A DNA stretch of 64,000 nt. It comes from Proteiniphilum acetatigenes DSM 18083 (GTDB taxonomy: Bacteria > Bacteroidota > Bacteroidia > Bacteroidales > Dysgonomonadaceae). Location: contig NZ_KB905697.1 in the NCBI RefSeq assembly GCF_000380985.1, positions 310,001 through 374,000 of the forward strand. Direction: 5' to 3'. The translations under genes were made by a program, and so were the position numbers. The notes beneath the pieces were generated by a model, which saw nothing but the letters and a program-made list of their open reading frames with translations, was not told the origin of the DNA and made no database searches. Every line of letters starts with the position of its first letter. The stretch's first letter is position 1. Below are positions 20,289 through 30,051 of this stretch, piece after piece.

Positions 20289-21242
20289 TTATTCAGCCAT
20301 CACCGGCGTATCGTATTGTTCTTCAATATACATCTTATCCACGCCATCGACCTTTTTAAATCCGGCTCTTGCGATATACATTGCCCTCGGATGAATATTC
20401 TTATCATCATGATGTGCATGGAAAACAATACGCAAATCACCCTGTTTATCCCGGAACATAGCGCTATGCCCTACCCCGACCAGATTTCCGGGTTTTTGCA
20501 AAAGGGGATTGTCAGTATATTTTGTCCATTCACCGAAAATATCTGTGGCGGTGGCACAGCCGATCCCGTAAAACTGGCTTTCATAACTGTTTGCAGAGTA
20601 AGTCATATAGTATATTCCATTGTGCTTCACAATAAAAGCTCCTTCATTGACCCGGGGCCAGACCTGTTCCCACTCCTGAGAAACATGAATACAGGGATGC
20701 AATGTTTCCGTTTTGATGGTCATCAGATCCTCTTCCAATTCTGCAACCCAGATATTTAAACCATCGTTGAACCGGTCAAAAAACAGATATGGTTTGCCAT
20801 CGTCATCAATAAACAGTGAATTATCAATCGTTTTTTCACCTTCGAGCATGGGTTTTTGAACAGGTTGTTTAAAAGGTCCAAAAGGTGAATCTGCTATTGC
20901 AACACACATGTGTTCTTCAGCCGAATAATACATGTAAAACTTTCCGTTGACATAATAGACTTCCGGTGCCCAAAACCATCTGTCACCATATGAATTATCT
21001 TTATGCAGAGCCAGTTCCGACGCTTTTTTCCACTCTTTCAAATCATCCGATGTATATACTTCAATTCCGTCATTGGCATTGGTGCCGTAAGCATAATAGA
21101 CATCATCGTGTAACATAATGAACGGGTCGGCCAATCTTACGGGGGCTGGATTATGGATAGTCTCTTCCGGTTTATCAGTTCCTTTACAGGACGACACTAC
21201 GACAAAGAAACATATAAACAGCAGATACCGGTATTTTTTCAT
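20289..21242 (-). CDS. Glycoside hydrolase family 43-like lipoprotein
   Basis: The 317-aa lipoprotein (FFVVVSSC, Cys19) has GH43-type propeller motifs: base Asp in VRLADPFIMLHDDVYYAYGT, WFWAPEVYYVNGKFYMYYS, DNSLFIDDDGKPYLFFDRF, and the acid Glu in RVNEGAFIVKHNGIYYMTYS. It is expected to remove arabinofuranosyl or related residues at the cell surface or in the periplasm. It follows SusD after a terminator-like hairpin and precedes the hybrid regulator by 80 nt. This placement suggests expression by partial read-through from susCD. Confidence 0.87.
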   Translation of the reverse strand: MKKYRYLLFICFFVVVSSCKGTDKPEETIHNPAPVRLADPFIMLHDDVYYAYGTNANDGIEVYTSDDLKEWKKASELALHKDNSYGDRWFWAPEVYYVNGKFYMYYSAEEHMCVAIADSPFGPFKQPVQKPMLEGEKTIDNSLFIDDDGKPYLFFDRFNDGLNIWVAELEEDLMTIKTETLHPCIHVSQEWEQVWPRVNEGAFIVKHNGIYYMTYSANSYESQFYGIGCATATDIFGEWTKYTDNPLLQKPGNLVGVGHSAMFRDKQGDLRIVFHAHHDDKNIHPRAMYIARAGFKKVDGVDKMYIEEQYDTPVMAE

Positions 21243-21260
21243 CTCTATTGTAATTTAAAA

Positions 21261-21290
21261 AACCTTCCTGACCCGAAAGCCAGGAAGGTT
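21261..21290 (-). terminator. Hairpin with T-run between SusD and GH43 genes
   Basis: AACCTTCCTG (21261-21270) and CAGGAAGGTT (21281-21290) pair perfectly over 10 bp with a 10-nt loop. On the minus strand the stem is followed by TTTTTTAAATTA, the form of an intrinsic terminator. It lies 11 nt after the SusD stop and 19 nt before the GH43 start. It may reduce expression of distal genes relative to susCD. Confidence 0.7.
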
Positions 21291-21300
21291 TATCATTAAT

Positions 21301-22866
21301 TTAATAATTAGGATTTTGTTCAATATTAGGATTATTACTCACTTCATCAGACGGGATAGGCAGACGGCTATGACGGCCGATCACGAAATTGTTGAAATCG
21401 GAATCACGCGATTTCAGTTCGTCTATGCCAGCCTGGCTGTCGACCAATCCCCAACGTTTGATATCGGCCCAGCGTTGACCTTCCGTGGCCAACTCAAGCG
21501 CTCTTTCCATCTGCAAACGCTTCAGGAAAGCATCTTTATCGGAAGTCGCAGCAGCGTGGTTTACAGCAAGTGCCGGCATATTCACCCTTGCCCTTACCCG
21601 GTTGACATGTGCAACAGCATCAGAGACACTTCCTCCCGATTGAACGATACACTCTGCATACATCAACAACACGTCTGCAAAACGGATAAGTCTTACATTG
21701 GTCGGATTATGATAATCATCAAAATCACGATAATGCTCCGAACTGTATTTCCGGTAAAACACACGCCCTTTCCAGTTGTCCCTGTTCCACGTTGCTTCGT
21801 TGCTGACCTCACCATATATCCGTTCGTTATCAGGAAAATCCAGATGTTGCTCACTGTAAAATGCAGTATGCCTCAAACGGATATCGTACCCATCATTCAG
21901 ATTTTTCTCTTTTTTGAATTCGGCAACGAGCCACGGGCGTATTTCACCATCCGTCCATCCTATTCCGGGAGGAGCGAAAAATTGTCCGCGATTCAATCCC
22001 AGATTGGGATTTACATCAAAGTCACCATCACCTGCGGGCGCCTTATTCACATCGGAATATTGAATCTCAAATACAGACTCTCTATTATTTTCAGTGTCTC
22101 TCCTGAAATTATCGGCATAATTGGCGGTAAGATCGTAGTACTTCTGGCCTTCACCTTCCACTAACCATTGTAAATCATTCTTGGCTTCATTCCATTGGTG
22201 CAGTTGCATATAACATTTTGCCCTGAAAGCCAATGCCGCTCCTTTTGTTGCGCGTCCCTTATTGGCATCGTCCCACTCTTCCGGTAAAAATTTCTGCGCT
22301 TCAGTAAAATCACTTATAGCCTGTTGATATACTTCGGAACCAGTATGCCCTTCGGGTTGCATTCCTGGAGTAGACGGTTCGAGTACGATAGCCAGACTCT
22401 TATTATCACCTCCCCATAACAAAGCGAGATTATAATAGTAAAGCCCCCTCAGAAAGTATGCCTGGCTAAGAATCCTGTTTTTTTCATTTTCGTCGGCAAA
22501 CGTTATGTCAGGTACAAAATACAATACCTGATTGGCTCTGAATATTGCTTCGTAGCAATCCCTGTATGTCCAGGCGTTACCTTCCCAGAAATTGTAGTTA
22601 TTATACCTGAAATCGGTCCATTCTTTCAATTCTGCCCAGGGACTTTGACTAAACCCTTCATCCGAGGTAAGATCCAGCCGGAACCATATCCACCGGCTAT
22701 ATGTTCCCGGTTTATAAAACATATTGTACACTGCATTGATGCCATATTGTGCATCGGTCTCCGTTTTCCAGAATGTTGCCGTAGTGATGGTATTCGGATT
22801 CTCCACAGTCACATCACAAGCATTTAACAAGAAAACAGCAAATAATAAATATATGATTCTTTTCAT
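21301..22866 (-). CDS. SusD/RagB family nutrient-binding outer-membrane lipoprotein
   Basis: SusD-type proteins lie over the SusC pore as a lid and bind the glycan at the cell surface. The 521-residue protein has a lipobox (FAVFLLNAC, Cys17), the SusD-like N-terminal TPR region (TTATFWKTETDAQYGINAVYN, and ILSQAYFLRGLYYYNLALLWGG at about 132-153), and the C-terminal SusD/RagB segment (IRFADVLLMYAECI at about 402-415, ALELATEGQRWADIKRWG at about 470-487). Its start is 20 nt after the SusC stop. Confidence 0.95.
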   Translation of the reverse strand: MKRIIYLLFAVFLLNACDVTVENPNTITTATFWKTETDAQYGINAVYNMFYKPGTYSRWIWFRLDLTSDEGFSQSPWAELKEWTDFRYNNYNFWEGNAWTYRDCYEAIFRANQVLYFVPDITFADENEKNRILSQAYFLRGLYYYNLALLWGGDNKSLAIVLEPSTPGMQPEGHTGSEVYQQAISDFTEAQKFLPEEWDDANKGRATKGAALAFRAKCYMQLHQWNEAKNDLQWLVEGEGQKYYDLTANYADNFRRDTENNRESVFEIQYSDVNKAPAGDGDFDVNPNLGLNRGQFFAPPGIGWTDGEIRPWLVAEFKKEKNLNDGYDIRLRHTAFYSEQHLDFPDNERIYGEVSNEATWNRDNWKGRVFYRKYSSEHYRDFDDYHNPTNVRLIRFADVLLMYAECIVQSGGSVSDAVAHVNRVRARVNMPALAVNHAAATSDKDAFLKRLQMERALELATEGQRWADIKRWGLVDSQAGIDELKSRDSDFNNFVIGRHSRLPIPSDEVSNNPNIEQNPNY

Positions 22867-22886
22867 TGTAATAAGTTTTCTGAGGG

Positions 22887-25800
22887 TTAGAATGATATTT
22901 GTGCTCCAAAAGTTACTCCGTAGGGATTTGGGAAATATCCGCCATCATAGCTGCGATCCCAGATATTGGTATTGAGGAACTCAGGATCCAATCCCGTATA
23001 AGAAGTAAATGTGATCAGATTCTGTGCATTTACATATACACGAATATTACTGAACGTACTGCCAAGCATTGATTTCGGCAGGTTATATCCCAACGCCATC
23101 TGTTTTACTTTGAGATAGCTTCCGTTCTCTAACCAGCGGTCCTGATTGCCTCGCACATTACGGGAATCAGCATAAATGGGACGTGGATCTTTGGCATTCG
23201 GGTTTTCCGGAGTCCATGGGTCGTAACTCACGCGGTAATTCGAATTGTCGTCAAAACGGTCGAACGCGCTTCTCGGGCCATTGAACGATTTATGTCCGAA
23301 CGCGCCTCCCATCTGGATTTGAAGATCGAAGTTTTTGTATTCAAAACCAAGATTCATGCCTAACTCGAATTTCGGAATGGTAGATCCGCAGTGCTGCCTG
23401 TCGTCATCGGTTATTATTCCGTCATCATTGTAGTCTATATACTTCACATCACCGGGTTTGGCATCGGGTTGAATGATTTTCCCTTCACTATTGGTATGGG
23501 CATATACTTCTTCCTGGGTACGGAATAACCCATCTGTTTTGATCAGATACCATTCGCCTATCGGCTCTCCGGGAAGAGATTTCGTATCCCATTGAGTGAA
23601 TTGTTTCAAATTATAGGCAATCTCCGTGATCTTATTCTTCAGGAAAGAACCGTTTACATTAATGCTATAACCAAAATCGCTATTTATCCTGTCGCGCCAG
23701 GTAGCAGAAAGTTCCACACCGGTATTCTGCAGGGTAACAGCATTCACATAAGGATTTCCACCGTTATTGCCGGTCACCATCAGTATCTGCATAGGAGCCA
23801 GTACATCCTTTGTTTCTTTCAGGAAGTAATCTACTGCAAGATTCAACCTGTTATTAAGCAACATGGCATCGAATCCGACATTCAACTGAGTCAGCCTTTC
23901 CCACTTTAAGTCATTATTTGCCAGTCTGATCTGCGTCATACCGGTGTGTACATTCTGGCCTGTTCCGAAGACAGCCTGAGGGAATGTGGTAATAAATGAC
24001 ACCCAATCCCATACACCGATATTTGAATTACCCAGCACCCCGTAGTTGGCCCTTATCTTCAGATCGTCTATCCAGGAAGATTCAAAGAAATCTTCATTAC
24101 TGATCCTCCACCCTGCCGATACGGAAGGAAAATATCCTACCCTGTTGTCAGGCGAAAATTTAGAAGACTCGTCGCGACGCATAGTGAAACTCAACAGATA
24201 CCTTTCGTCGTAGTTATAGTTTACACGGCCGAATACCGAAAATAATTTCTGTAAGTCCCTGTAATTTCCTGTCTTTGGATTTGAAAGCGCTGCATCAAGC
24301 GTATCAAAATAGCGACCATCGCTCGTCATCAACACATCGTTCTTTGTTCCCCAGATTTGCTCATAGGTGGAGGTAAAATAGCTTGTACCCAATACCGCAG
24401 AGATATCGTGTTTGCCAAATTTTTTGTTATACTCCAGCGTATTATCAAATACCAATCCCTGGTATTGAGCCTGGTTTTTATTTAAAGAAGAAGGGTCATA
24501 GGGTTGGTTGTATGTCCAATAGCCTTCTTTCCGTAAATAAGAATGTCTGTCATTACTGAAATCAAATCCGAGATTAAACCTGTATTTCAAGGCTTTCAGC
24601 AATTCAAGTTCAGTGAAGAGATTTCCCCTGACGCGTAAGTTGCTGTTTTTGGTATCTTCAAAATCTTCCTTTGCAAAAGGATTTGTTCCAAAAGTAACAT
24701 CCCTGCTTCCATCACCGTAACCATATCCACCCCTGGCTGCATTGTTCTCATCATAAACAGGAATGGTGGGGAGCATACGATATACATCGACAATAGGATT
24801 CGTATTCAGTTCATCTACAGCAAAATGGCTTAACGTAATATTTTCCCCGATACGGAACGTAACATTGTCCCCAAAATCACGTGTAGCCGAGGTATTTGAC
24901 CGCAAAGTAAAACGTTCGCTTTGGGTCCCAATAGTTGTCCCGGAATTGTGCTGGTAGTTACCTGAAATAAAATAGCGGCTACCGCTATTACCCCCCGAGA
25001 AAGATATATTGTGATCCTGTACGATACCGGTCTTAAATACCTCTTCCTGCCAGTCGGTATTTCCATCGAAATGGTTGGCCGGCTGCCGTCCGGCATTGGC
25101 AAAAGCCAAGTCGTTCAGCTCAATCCATTGATCCCGGTTCGTGAGGTTGTATCTGGGTAACCATTGCATGGTGGCACGCGAAGATACATCAATCTTCATT
25201 TTGCCTTCCTTCCCCTGTTTGGTGGTAATAATAATTACCCCGTTACCGGCTCTTGATCCGTAAATAGCTGCTGCTGATGCATCTTTCAATACCTGAATAC
25301 TTTCAATATCGTTAAAATTGAAATCCCGGTTTGCACCGGAGACAACCCCATCGACAACATACAGTGGAGTACTATTTCCAAATGTACCCGTACCACGAAT
25401 TTCCACTTTTCCTTCCCTACCCGGTGCACCGGCAGTACGTACGGTTACCCCGGGAAGAGTACCCAATGCGTCACCCACCGTACCGGTTACGATCGTATTT
25501 TTCATCTCGTCAGGATTAAATACGGAAACAGATCCTGTCAGGTCGGCCTTACGGATTGTCTGGTAACCGATGACTACTACCTCTTCCAACAGTTCTGCAT
25601 CTTCTTCTAATGTAATGCTTACGGATGTTCTTCCGTTAAGAGCGACAACCTGCGTTGTCATTCCTACATAGGATACTTCCAATGTTGCATTTGAAGGCAC
25701 ATTCTGCAAGGTAAAATTACCATCTATATCAGTTACGGTTCCGGTAGATGTACCTTCTACCTGCACTGTTACGCCGATCAGTGGTTCTCCTTTGGTATCA

Positions 25801-25907
25801 GTAACCACACCTCTTACGGTAATTCCCTGTGCATACAAACATAAGGATAATGTCCACATCAGTACGAACAAAACCCCATTCGATAAATTGAAAATTTGTT
25901 TTTTCAT
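22887..25907 (-). CDS. SusC/RagA family TonB-linked outer-membrane transporter
   Basis: This TonB-dependent importer of oligosaccharides pairs with the adjacent SusD. I place the start at the ATG 25907 (MKKQIFNLSN) rather than the in-frame GTG at 25913. A signal peptide is followed by a carboxypeptidase-regulatory-like domain (about 30-105, with GVVTDTKGEPLIGVTVQVEG) and the SusC-type plug (about 110-235, with GTFGNSTPLYVVDGVVSG, DASAAAIYGSRAGNGVIIITT). A 22-strand-type beta-barrel follows, ending in PYGVTFGAQISF with a terminal aromatic. The 17-bp leader ATAATCTAAACAAAATG upstream is shared with the second SusC gene (35761). Confidence 0.96.
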   Translation of the reverse strand: MKKQIFNLSNGVLFVLMWTLSLCLYAQGITVRGVVTDTKGEPLIGVTVQVEGTSTGTVTDIDGNFTLQNVPSNATLEVSYVGMTTQVVALNGRTSVSITLEEDAELLEEVVVIGYQTIRKADLTGSVSVFNPDEMKNTIVTGTVGDALGTLPGVTVRTAGAPGREGKVEIRGTGTFGNSTPLYVVDGVVSGANRDFNFNDIESIQVLKDASAAAIYGSRAGNGVIIITTKQGKEGKMKIDVSSRATMQWLPRYNLTNRDQWIELNDLAFANAGRQPANHFDGNTDWQEEVFKTGIVQDHNISFSGGNSGSRYFISGNYQHNSGTTIGTQSERFTLRSNTSATRDFGDNVTFRIGENITLSHFAVDELNTNPIVDVYRMLPTIPVYDENNAARGGYGYGDGSRDVTFGTNPFAKEDFEDTKNSNLRVRGNLFTELELLKALKYRFNLGFDFSNDRHSYLRKEGYWTYNQPYDPSSLNKNQAQYQGLVFDNTLEYNKKFGKHDISAVLGTSYFTSTYEQIWGTKNDVLMTSDGRYFDTLDAALSNPKTGNYRDLQKLFSVFGRVNYNYDERYLLSFTMRRDESSKFSPDNRVGYFPSVSAGWRISNEDFFESSWIDDLKIRANYGVLGNSNIGVWDWVSFITTFPQAVFGTGQNVHTGMTQIRLANNDLKWERLTQLNVGFDAMLLNNRLNLAVDYFLKETKDVLAPMQILMVTGNNGGNPYVNAVTLQNTGVELSATWRDRINSDFGYSINVNGSFLKNKITEIAYNLKQFTQWDTKSLPGEPIGEWYLIKTDGLFRTQEEVYAHTNSEGKIIQPDAKPGDVKYIDYNDDGIITDDDRQHCGSTIPKFELGMNLGFEYKNFDLQIQMGGAFGHKSFNGPRSAFDRFDDNSNYRVSYDPWTPENPNAKDPRPIYADSRNVRGNQDRWLENGSYLKVKQMALGYNLPKSMLGSTFSNIRVYVNAQNLITFTSYTGLDPEFLNTNIWDRSYDGGYFPNPYGVTFGAQISF

Positions 25908-26202
25908 TCTCACATTTTGTTTAGATTATGAATTAAGTAAAAAAGATTTACAAAAAATAAGTGCTAATCAGACGCTTATCTTCTCTATTGTTTGAAGAAA
26001 TAAATGGATTTCCTCCGGATGGAATAGATTAATGCCTCGCCTTTCATTTTTTGCAATTATTATATTAGCAAAAGAACCTTCTTCTTTACACTTGTCATGT
26101 CATAATCGTCTCAAAATGTATTAAAAATTTATCATAAATTCACATGTACATGATTAATAATTGTTTAAGGAATACACAGGAATGCCGATATCCTCAAACA
26201 TG
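25908..26202. promoter_or_regulatory. Leader and regulatory region upstream of first susC
   Basis: No gene is visible here. On the minus strand a leader with AATCTAAACAAAATG precedes the susC start. An imperfect inverted repeat ATAAGTG (25957-25963) and CGCTTAT (25973-25979) lies about 50-70 bp upstream of the start. The remainder is AT-rich. I could not find a full promoter match. Confidence 0.4.
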
Positions 26203-26239
26203 ATAAACCCCAAAAATTTCACCAACTTTTGGGGTTTAT
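26203..26239 (-). terminator. Hairpin after the DUF4965-like gene
   Basis: ATAAACCCCAAAA (26203-26215) and TTTTGGGGTTTAT (26227-26239) form a perfect 13-bp stem with an 11-nt loop. It starts 21 nt past the stop of the gene ending at 26261, so it probably terminates that transcript ahead of susC. The T-rich tail is better on the plus strand (ATTTTATTTTA) than on the minus strand. Confidence 0.65.
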
Positions 26240-26260
26240 ATTTTATTTTACAGATAATTA

Positions 26261-28804
26261 CTATTTACCTTTCTCCAATAATTTCTGTTCCAGCATCTTC
26301 ATAAAATATCCGCCGACCACGGAGCGGGCTTTAAAGTTCATTCTTTCTGCGGTCACCGTATCATGCCAGTCGCTGACAGGTACACGGGACGAAGTTTCAT
26401 CCGCATATTTATAGACGAGATCGACCAATGCATTAAAATCATTCATATCACCTGTAAGAGTCGCCGTCCACATGATCCAGTCCGATTTGGTATACGTGGC
26501 CCGATTGTCCAGAGGCAAGCCATATTCATTCTGTTTAGTGAGATAATAAGCCATTTCTTTCCGGGCAATTTCCGGATCAAAAACATTAAACCCTAACAAT
26601 TTATCCCACACTAAATTATATTTCTGACTCCAGGTACCTGCCTGATCGAAAGTGAGCTTATAGTGGTGATCGCCGTCGCGGGCCATCTTCTCCCACTCCA
26701 CAGCCATTTCAGCAGCGATATTCAAATACCTTTCCGACACATCGGTTTTCTCCAGCATCGAAGCCAGTTTCCCATAGGAAGCAATTCCCATGATCGCTTT
26801 GACAGAGAGGTTCGCGTTATGGGCAAGATGTCCAGCAAAGTCATCGGTACAGAGCTGATCATCGGGATCCAATCCTTCCTCAACCAGATAATCGGTCCAG
26901 GTGGTCAGCACATCCCAGTGTTGGGCGGCATAACCGGCATTTCCTTCCATTTCGGCAATGGCAGCCGTCAAGATCAACATATTACCAGCCTCCTCTACCG
27001 GCATATCCTCTCCGTAAGTCTGACCATTACCAAGGGGATAGGTACCTATATCATGTGCGGGAAAGGGTTTAGTCCATCTTCCACTTTCACTGTAATAGAA
27101 AATATGGTTCATCAGCCCTTTTACCAATTCGGGGTTATAGAGCAGGAATAAGGGAGAGGAGGGATAGGTTATGTCTACCGTACCGATAGAACCGTTGCTA
27201 TTGTTCTCTTTCGACAGGAACAGGAGTGTTCCGTTTTCATCCTTCACTAACTTATGGGCTGCAATTGCCTGCCGGTAAGCCAGCGCAGCCAGTTCGGCAT
27301 ATTTCCTGCCTCCTGCCTTTTCGGCATCCGCCATCATGGTCCGGTTGAAATCATCGCAACGTTCCAGGATCGATATATAGTCAATTTCCGCACTTTTGAA
27401 CGCCTGGAAAATATCCACAGTTCCGTCGTTAGTCCAGTAACCTTTCAGGTTCTTCCCGAAATATTGTATGGAGTAGATATCATCGTAACCCAGCATAATG
27501 AATCCGGCTCTCTTTTCGGATGTCACTTCACCCAGATCACGGCTGTAAGCGAGTACCGTCATCTCTTGCGTCATATTTGCGGAAAGTTCTTGGGCCAATG
27601 CCCCGGAGATCTGTCCGGTCGTTTGAAAGGCTTCCTTGGTATCCCAATTATCACCGAAATTCAGGGTTGCGCCGTCATTACCGGTACCGGTCAGATAAAA
27701 ATACCCCCAATCGATGCGCACGGCGTCACCACTCTTCCGGAGCATGGGTTGTTCAACGGTGCCGGTTTTGAGGAAGGTTCTTCCTTCTTTTTCGATCTTC
27801 TCAAAATTGACCGGCTGGCTATCATCGTGTACCGCCCACTGAGGGGTTGCCTCAAAATAGACCTGCACATCATGCGATGCTCCGTCGTTAGATCTTACCT
27901 GATAAGTGATGTAACTTACCGGCCGTGAAACAAGTGTCAGGTCGTTCAGAAGTAGGGGTGTGGTAAAGATTACATCCAGTTCTACCGGGCCGCAGTCAAA
28001 CGTATAAACGGTTTGCGTAGGCAGCAGGCTTACCGATTTCTGCTCTGCAGTACGTTCAAACGATACCTTATTCTCTTCTTTCTCATACAGGCCGAAATCC
28101 ACATAGGCTCCACCTGTTCTGTTATGACCATGGGCGGTAATGATATTCTCTCCTTTTCTGAGTGTAGCTTTCACCTCTTCTGAAAGTTCCTCTATCACGT
28201 TGTACTTCCACGTGTAGCCGGTTTTTACAACCGGGATCCCGTTAATGTACAGCTCAAAATCATCGTCGTGCGAATAGTGCAGATAGATGGTTTTACCGCT
28301 CAAGTCTTCGTCCAGATTGAACGTACGTCTTACCCAAATATCTTTTGTTTCCCAAAGAGTGGAGAGATGGGGTTCATTTGGCGTGCCGAAAGCAGCCTTA
28401 CCCGTTTGCCAGGATACATCATTGAATTCCAGGCTCTTCCATCCTTCTCCCGCAGGTTCATCAAAAGTATATTTGCCTTCCCATTTTTCTTCACGGACCG
28501 TTGAAAGAAGCGGTTTCAACGGCAGACTTTCTTTTCCCATAAACCTATACACTTCGCCATTCACTCTTAAGGCTCCCAACAACGGAAACCCTTTATCGGT
28601 CCAATGGCGGGGCTGGTCATCATAGAGATTATCGGTATATGACCATGCGTTAAAATAAGGATCCACCGTAACCAGTGGATAGGCCGGTGCACGGAGCCCA
28701 GTGATAAGATCGGTGGAAACTATATTGATTGTGGATGTATTTTGCTGACATGCATATAAAATGAAAGTTGATAAAAGTAGTACCGCTAAAAATTTATTGT
28801 TCAT
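26261..28804 (-). CDS. DUF4965/glutaminase-like lipoprotein with inserted jelly-roll domain
   Basis: The 847-aa lipoprotein (LSTFILYAC, Cys19) starts with LRAPAYPLVTVDPYFNAWS, the typical entry of the DUF4964/DUF5127/DUF4965/DUF1793 architecture often called glutaminase GtaA-like. A galactose-binding-like beta sandwich is inserted at about 105-250 (SLEFNDVSWQTGKAAFG, WVRRTFNLDEDLSGKTIYLHYS, ELYINGIPVVKTG). An (alpha/alpha)6-barrel-like region follows (about 500-840, with YRQAIAAHKLVKDENG, SPLFLLYNPELVKGLMN, YNLVWDKLLGFNVF). In Bacteroidota such proteins usually sit in polysaccharide loci and are probably glycosidases rather than glutaminases, but the activity is not proven. It lies upstream of susC on the same strand, separated by a terminator. 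Confidence 0.85.
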   Translation of the reverse strand: MNNKFLAVLLLSTFILYACQQNTSTINIVSTDLITGLRAPAYPLVTVDPYFNAWSYTDNLYDDQPRHWTDKGFPLLGALRVNGEVYRFMGKESLPLKPLLSTVREEKWEGKYTFDEPAGEGWKSLEFNDVSWQTGKAAFGTPNEPHLSTLWETKDIWVRRTFNLDEDLSGKTIYLHYSHDDDFELYINGIPVVKTGYTWKYNVIEELSEEVKATLRKGENIITAHGHNRTGGAYVDFGLYEKEENKVSFERTAEQKSVSLLPTQTVYTFDCGPVELDVIFTTPLLLNDLTLVSRPVSYITYQVRSNDGASHDVQVYFEATPQWAVHDDSQPVNFEKIEKEGRTFLKTGTVEQPMLRKSGDAVRIDWGYFYLTGTGNDGATLNFGDNWDTKEAFQTTGQISGALAQELSANMTQEMTVLAYSRDLGEVTSEKRAGFIMLGYDDIYSIQYFGKNLKGYWTNDGTVDIFQAFKSAEIDYISILERCDDFNRTMMADAEKAGGRKYAELAALAYRQAIAAHKLVKDENGTLLFLSKENNSNGSIGTVDITYPSSPLFLLYNPELVKGLMNHIFYYSESGRWTKPFPAHDIGTYPLGNGQTYGEDMPVEEAGNMLILTAAIAEMEGNAGYAAQHWDVLTTWTDYLVEEGLDPDDQLCTDDFAGHLAHNANLSVKAIMGIASYGKLASMLEKTDVSERYLNIAAEMAVEWEKMARDGDHHYKLTFDQAGTWSQKYNLVWDKLLGFNVFDPEIARKEMAYYLTKQNEYGLPLDNRATYTKSDWIMWTATLTGDMNDFNALVDLVYKYADETSSRVPVSDWHDTVTAERMNFKARSVVGGYFMKMLEQKLLEKGK

Positions 28805-28932
28805 ACGTTCCTGAGATTAAAAGAATTAAATTATTAGAAAAATTATTCATGCAAAGCTACCACAAAGATAAAGAAATAAGTACACAGGAGCCCCCTTTTT
28901 ACAGAGAACTCCTATGTAACACTCGTCATTTA

Positions 28933-29079
28933 CTATTCAATGGCCTGGTCTTCATCCGGAATTTGCGTATTGATAACACCACCGGTCTCCCCTCCTGAGA
29001 ATTCAGCAAATACCTTGTAGTTACTGCGATCGGTACGATCTTCATCGATGGTTGGGACGAGCGAAGCTAATATTCGCAA
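28933..29079 (-). pseudogene. Fragment of a protein-coding gene (C-terminal 48 codons)
   Basis: On the minus strand an open frame of 48 codons ends in TAG at 28933. It reads as credible protein, including TDRSNYKVFAEFSGGETGG and NTQIPDEDQAIE. It has no start codon and is cut by a stop just upstream. The composition is unlike the surrounding AT-rich spacer. I take it as the surviving 3' end of a deleted gene. The family is not recognised. Confidence 0.45.
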
Positions 29080-29181
29080 TTATGTCGAAAATGGGAAGTC
29101 ACCGAAATTCGATGGACAAATTGGTCTATACATTAATGTTAGCAAGAATATTATTGGTGCATTTTAATATTATCTATCGAG

Positions 29182-29901
29182 ATGTCAACTAAGCGAAGAA
29201 AAAGAAGATCAAAAGAAGAAATAGACGAAATAATAAATAAAGCGGCTATTGCGCTGATCGAATCCGGAGGGTTTACAAACGTAACAGTAAGGAACATTGC
29301 CGAAGAAGCAAAAATTGAAGCAGTTGTATTCTATAACAGATATAGCAATATTGAAGATTACATCGATGAATTTGTAAAAAAATATGACTATTGGTTTACG
29401 AATGTCGCCAAAACTGATGGGGAAATTAACGATAAAGAGGAATATCTTCATATAATAAAGAATCTTTTCATTTCTTTAAAAGAGAACAAGGTGATGCAGC
29501 AGTTACTCCGTTGGGAAATTTCCAACCATAATGATACGACCCGACGTACTGCAGGATTAAGAGAATTTCATACAATCCCCTTAGTCGAGAAATACAAAGA
29601 GATTTTCAAAAACGCCCCGTTCGAGATAGAAGTCATTTCAGCATTAATTATCGGAGGCATCTATTATCTTGTGCTGCATGCAAACTTAACTCCTTTCGCC
29701 GGTATAGATGTAAATTCAGAGGAGGGACATGGAAAAATATGCAAAGCAATCGAATTTATGGGAAATTTCTTCTTCGATAACATGTCGCCATTTGACAACA
29801 AAATACTGGAAGTTGCAAAGAAAATGAGAGAAAAAGGAATTGAAAGTGATATTATTACAGAATGTACGAAAGTGCCAAAAACTGTTTTACAAAAACTTTA
29901 A
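29182..29901 (+). CDS. TetR/AcrR family transcriptional regulator
   Basis: The 239-residue protein has an N-terminal TetR-type helix-turn-helix (about 12-60: EIINKAAIALIESGGFTNVT, VRNIAEEAKIEAVVFYNRYS), followed by an all-helical ligand domain ending around 225. The very basic start (STKRRKRRSKEE) may add DNA contact. It is alone on the plus strand between two minus-strand polysaccharide loci, and may control one of them or itself. The effector is unknown. The coding sequence is more AT-rich than the neighbours. It ends at a bidirectional terminator. Confidence 0.85.
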   Translation: MSTKRRKRRSKEEIDEIINKAAIALIESGGFTNVTVRNIAEEAKIEAVVFYNRYSNIEDYIDEFVKKYDYWFTNVAKTDGEINDKEEYLHIIKNLFISLKENKVMQQLLRWEISNHNDTTRRTAGLREFHTIPLVEKYKEIFKNAPFEIEVISALIIGGIYYLVLHANLTPFAGIDVNSEEGHGKICKAIEFMGNFFFDNMSPFDNKILEVAKKMREKGIESDIITECTKVPKTVLQKL

Positions 29902-29999
29902 GTTTTTATATCGCTTTTTGATACTGTCCAGGAAAAAACGATAACTTTTTTTTAAAATTAGAGATCAGTTTTTTATTTTATTATTAAAATAGTAAAACG

Positions 30000-30038
30000 A
30001 ACGAGGGGTTGTAATTTTTTTGCATTACAACCCTCGTT
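30000..30038. terminator. Bidirectional terminator between tetR-type and DUF3823 genes
   Basis: AACGAGGGGTTGTAAT (30000-30015) pairs with ATTACAACCCTCGTT (30024-30038) over 15 bp, with one bulged G. The loop is about 8 nt. T-rich tracts flank the stem on both strands. It lies between the convergent stops at 29901 and 30052. Confidence 0.8.
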
Positions 30039-30051
30039 TCTTGATTTTATT

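Noticed and set aside
28933-29079. Intact small gene
   Set aside because: The frame has no start codon and is cut by a stop upstream, so it was called a fragment.
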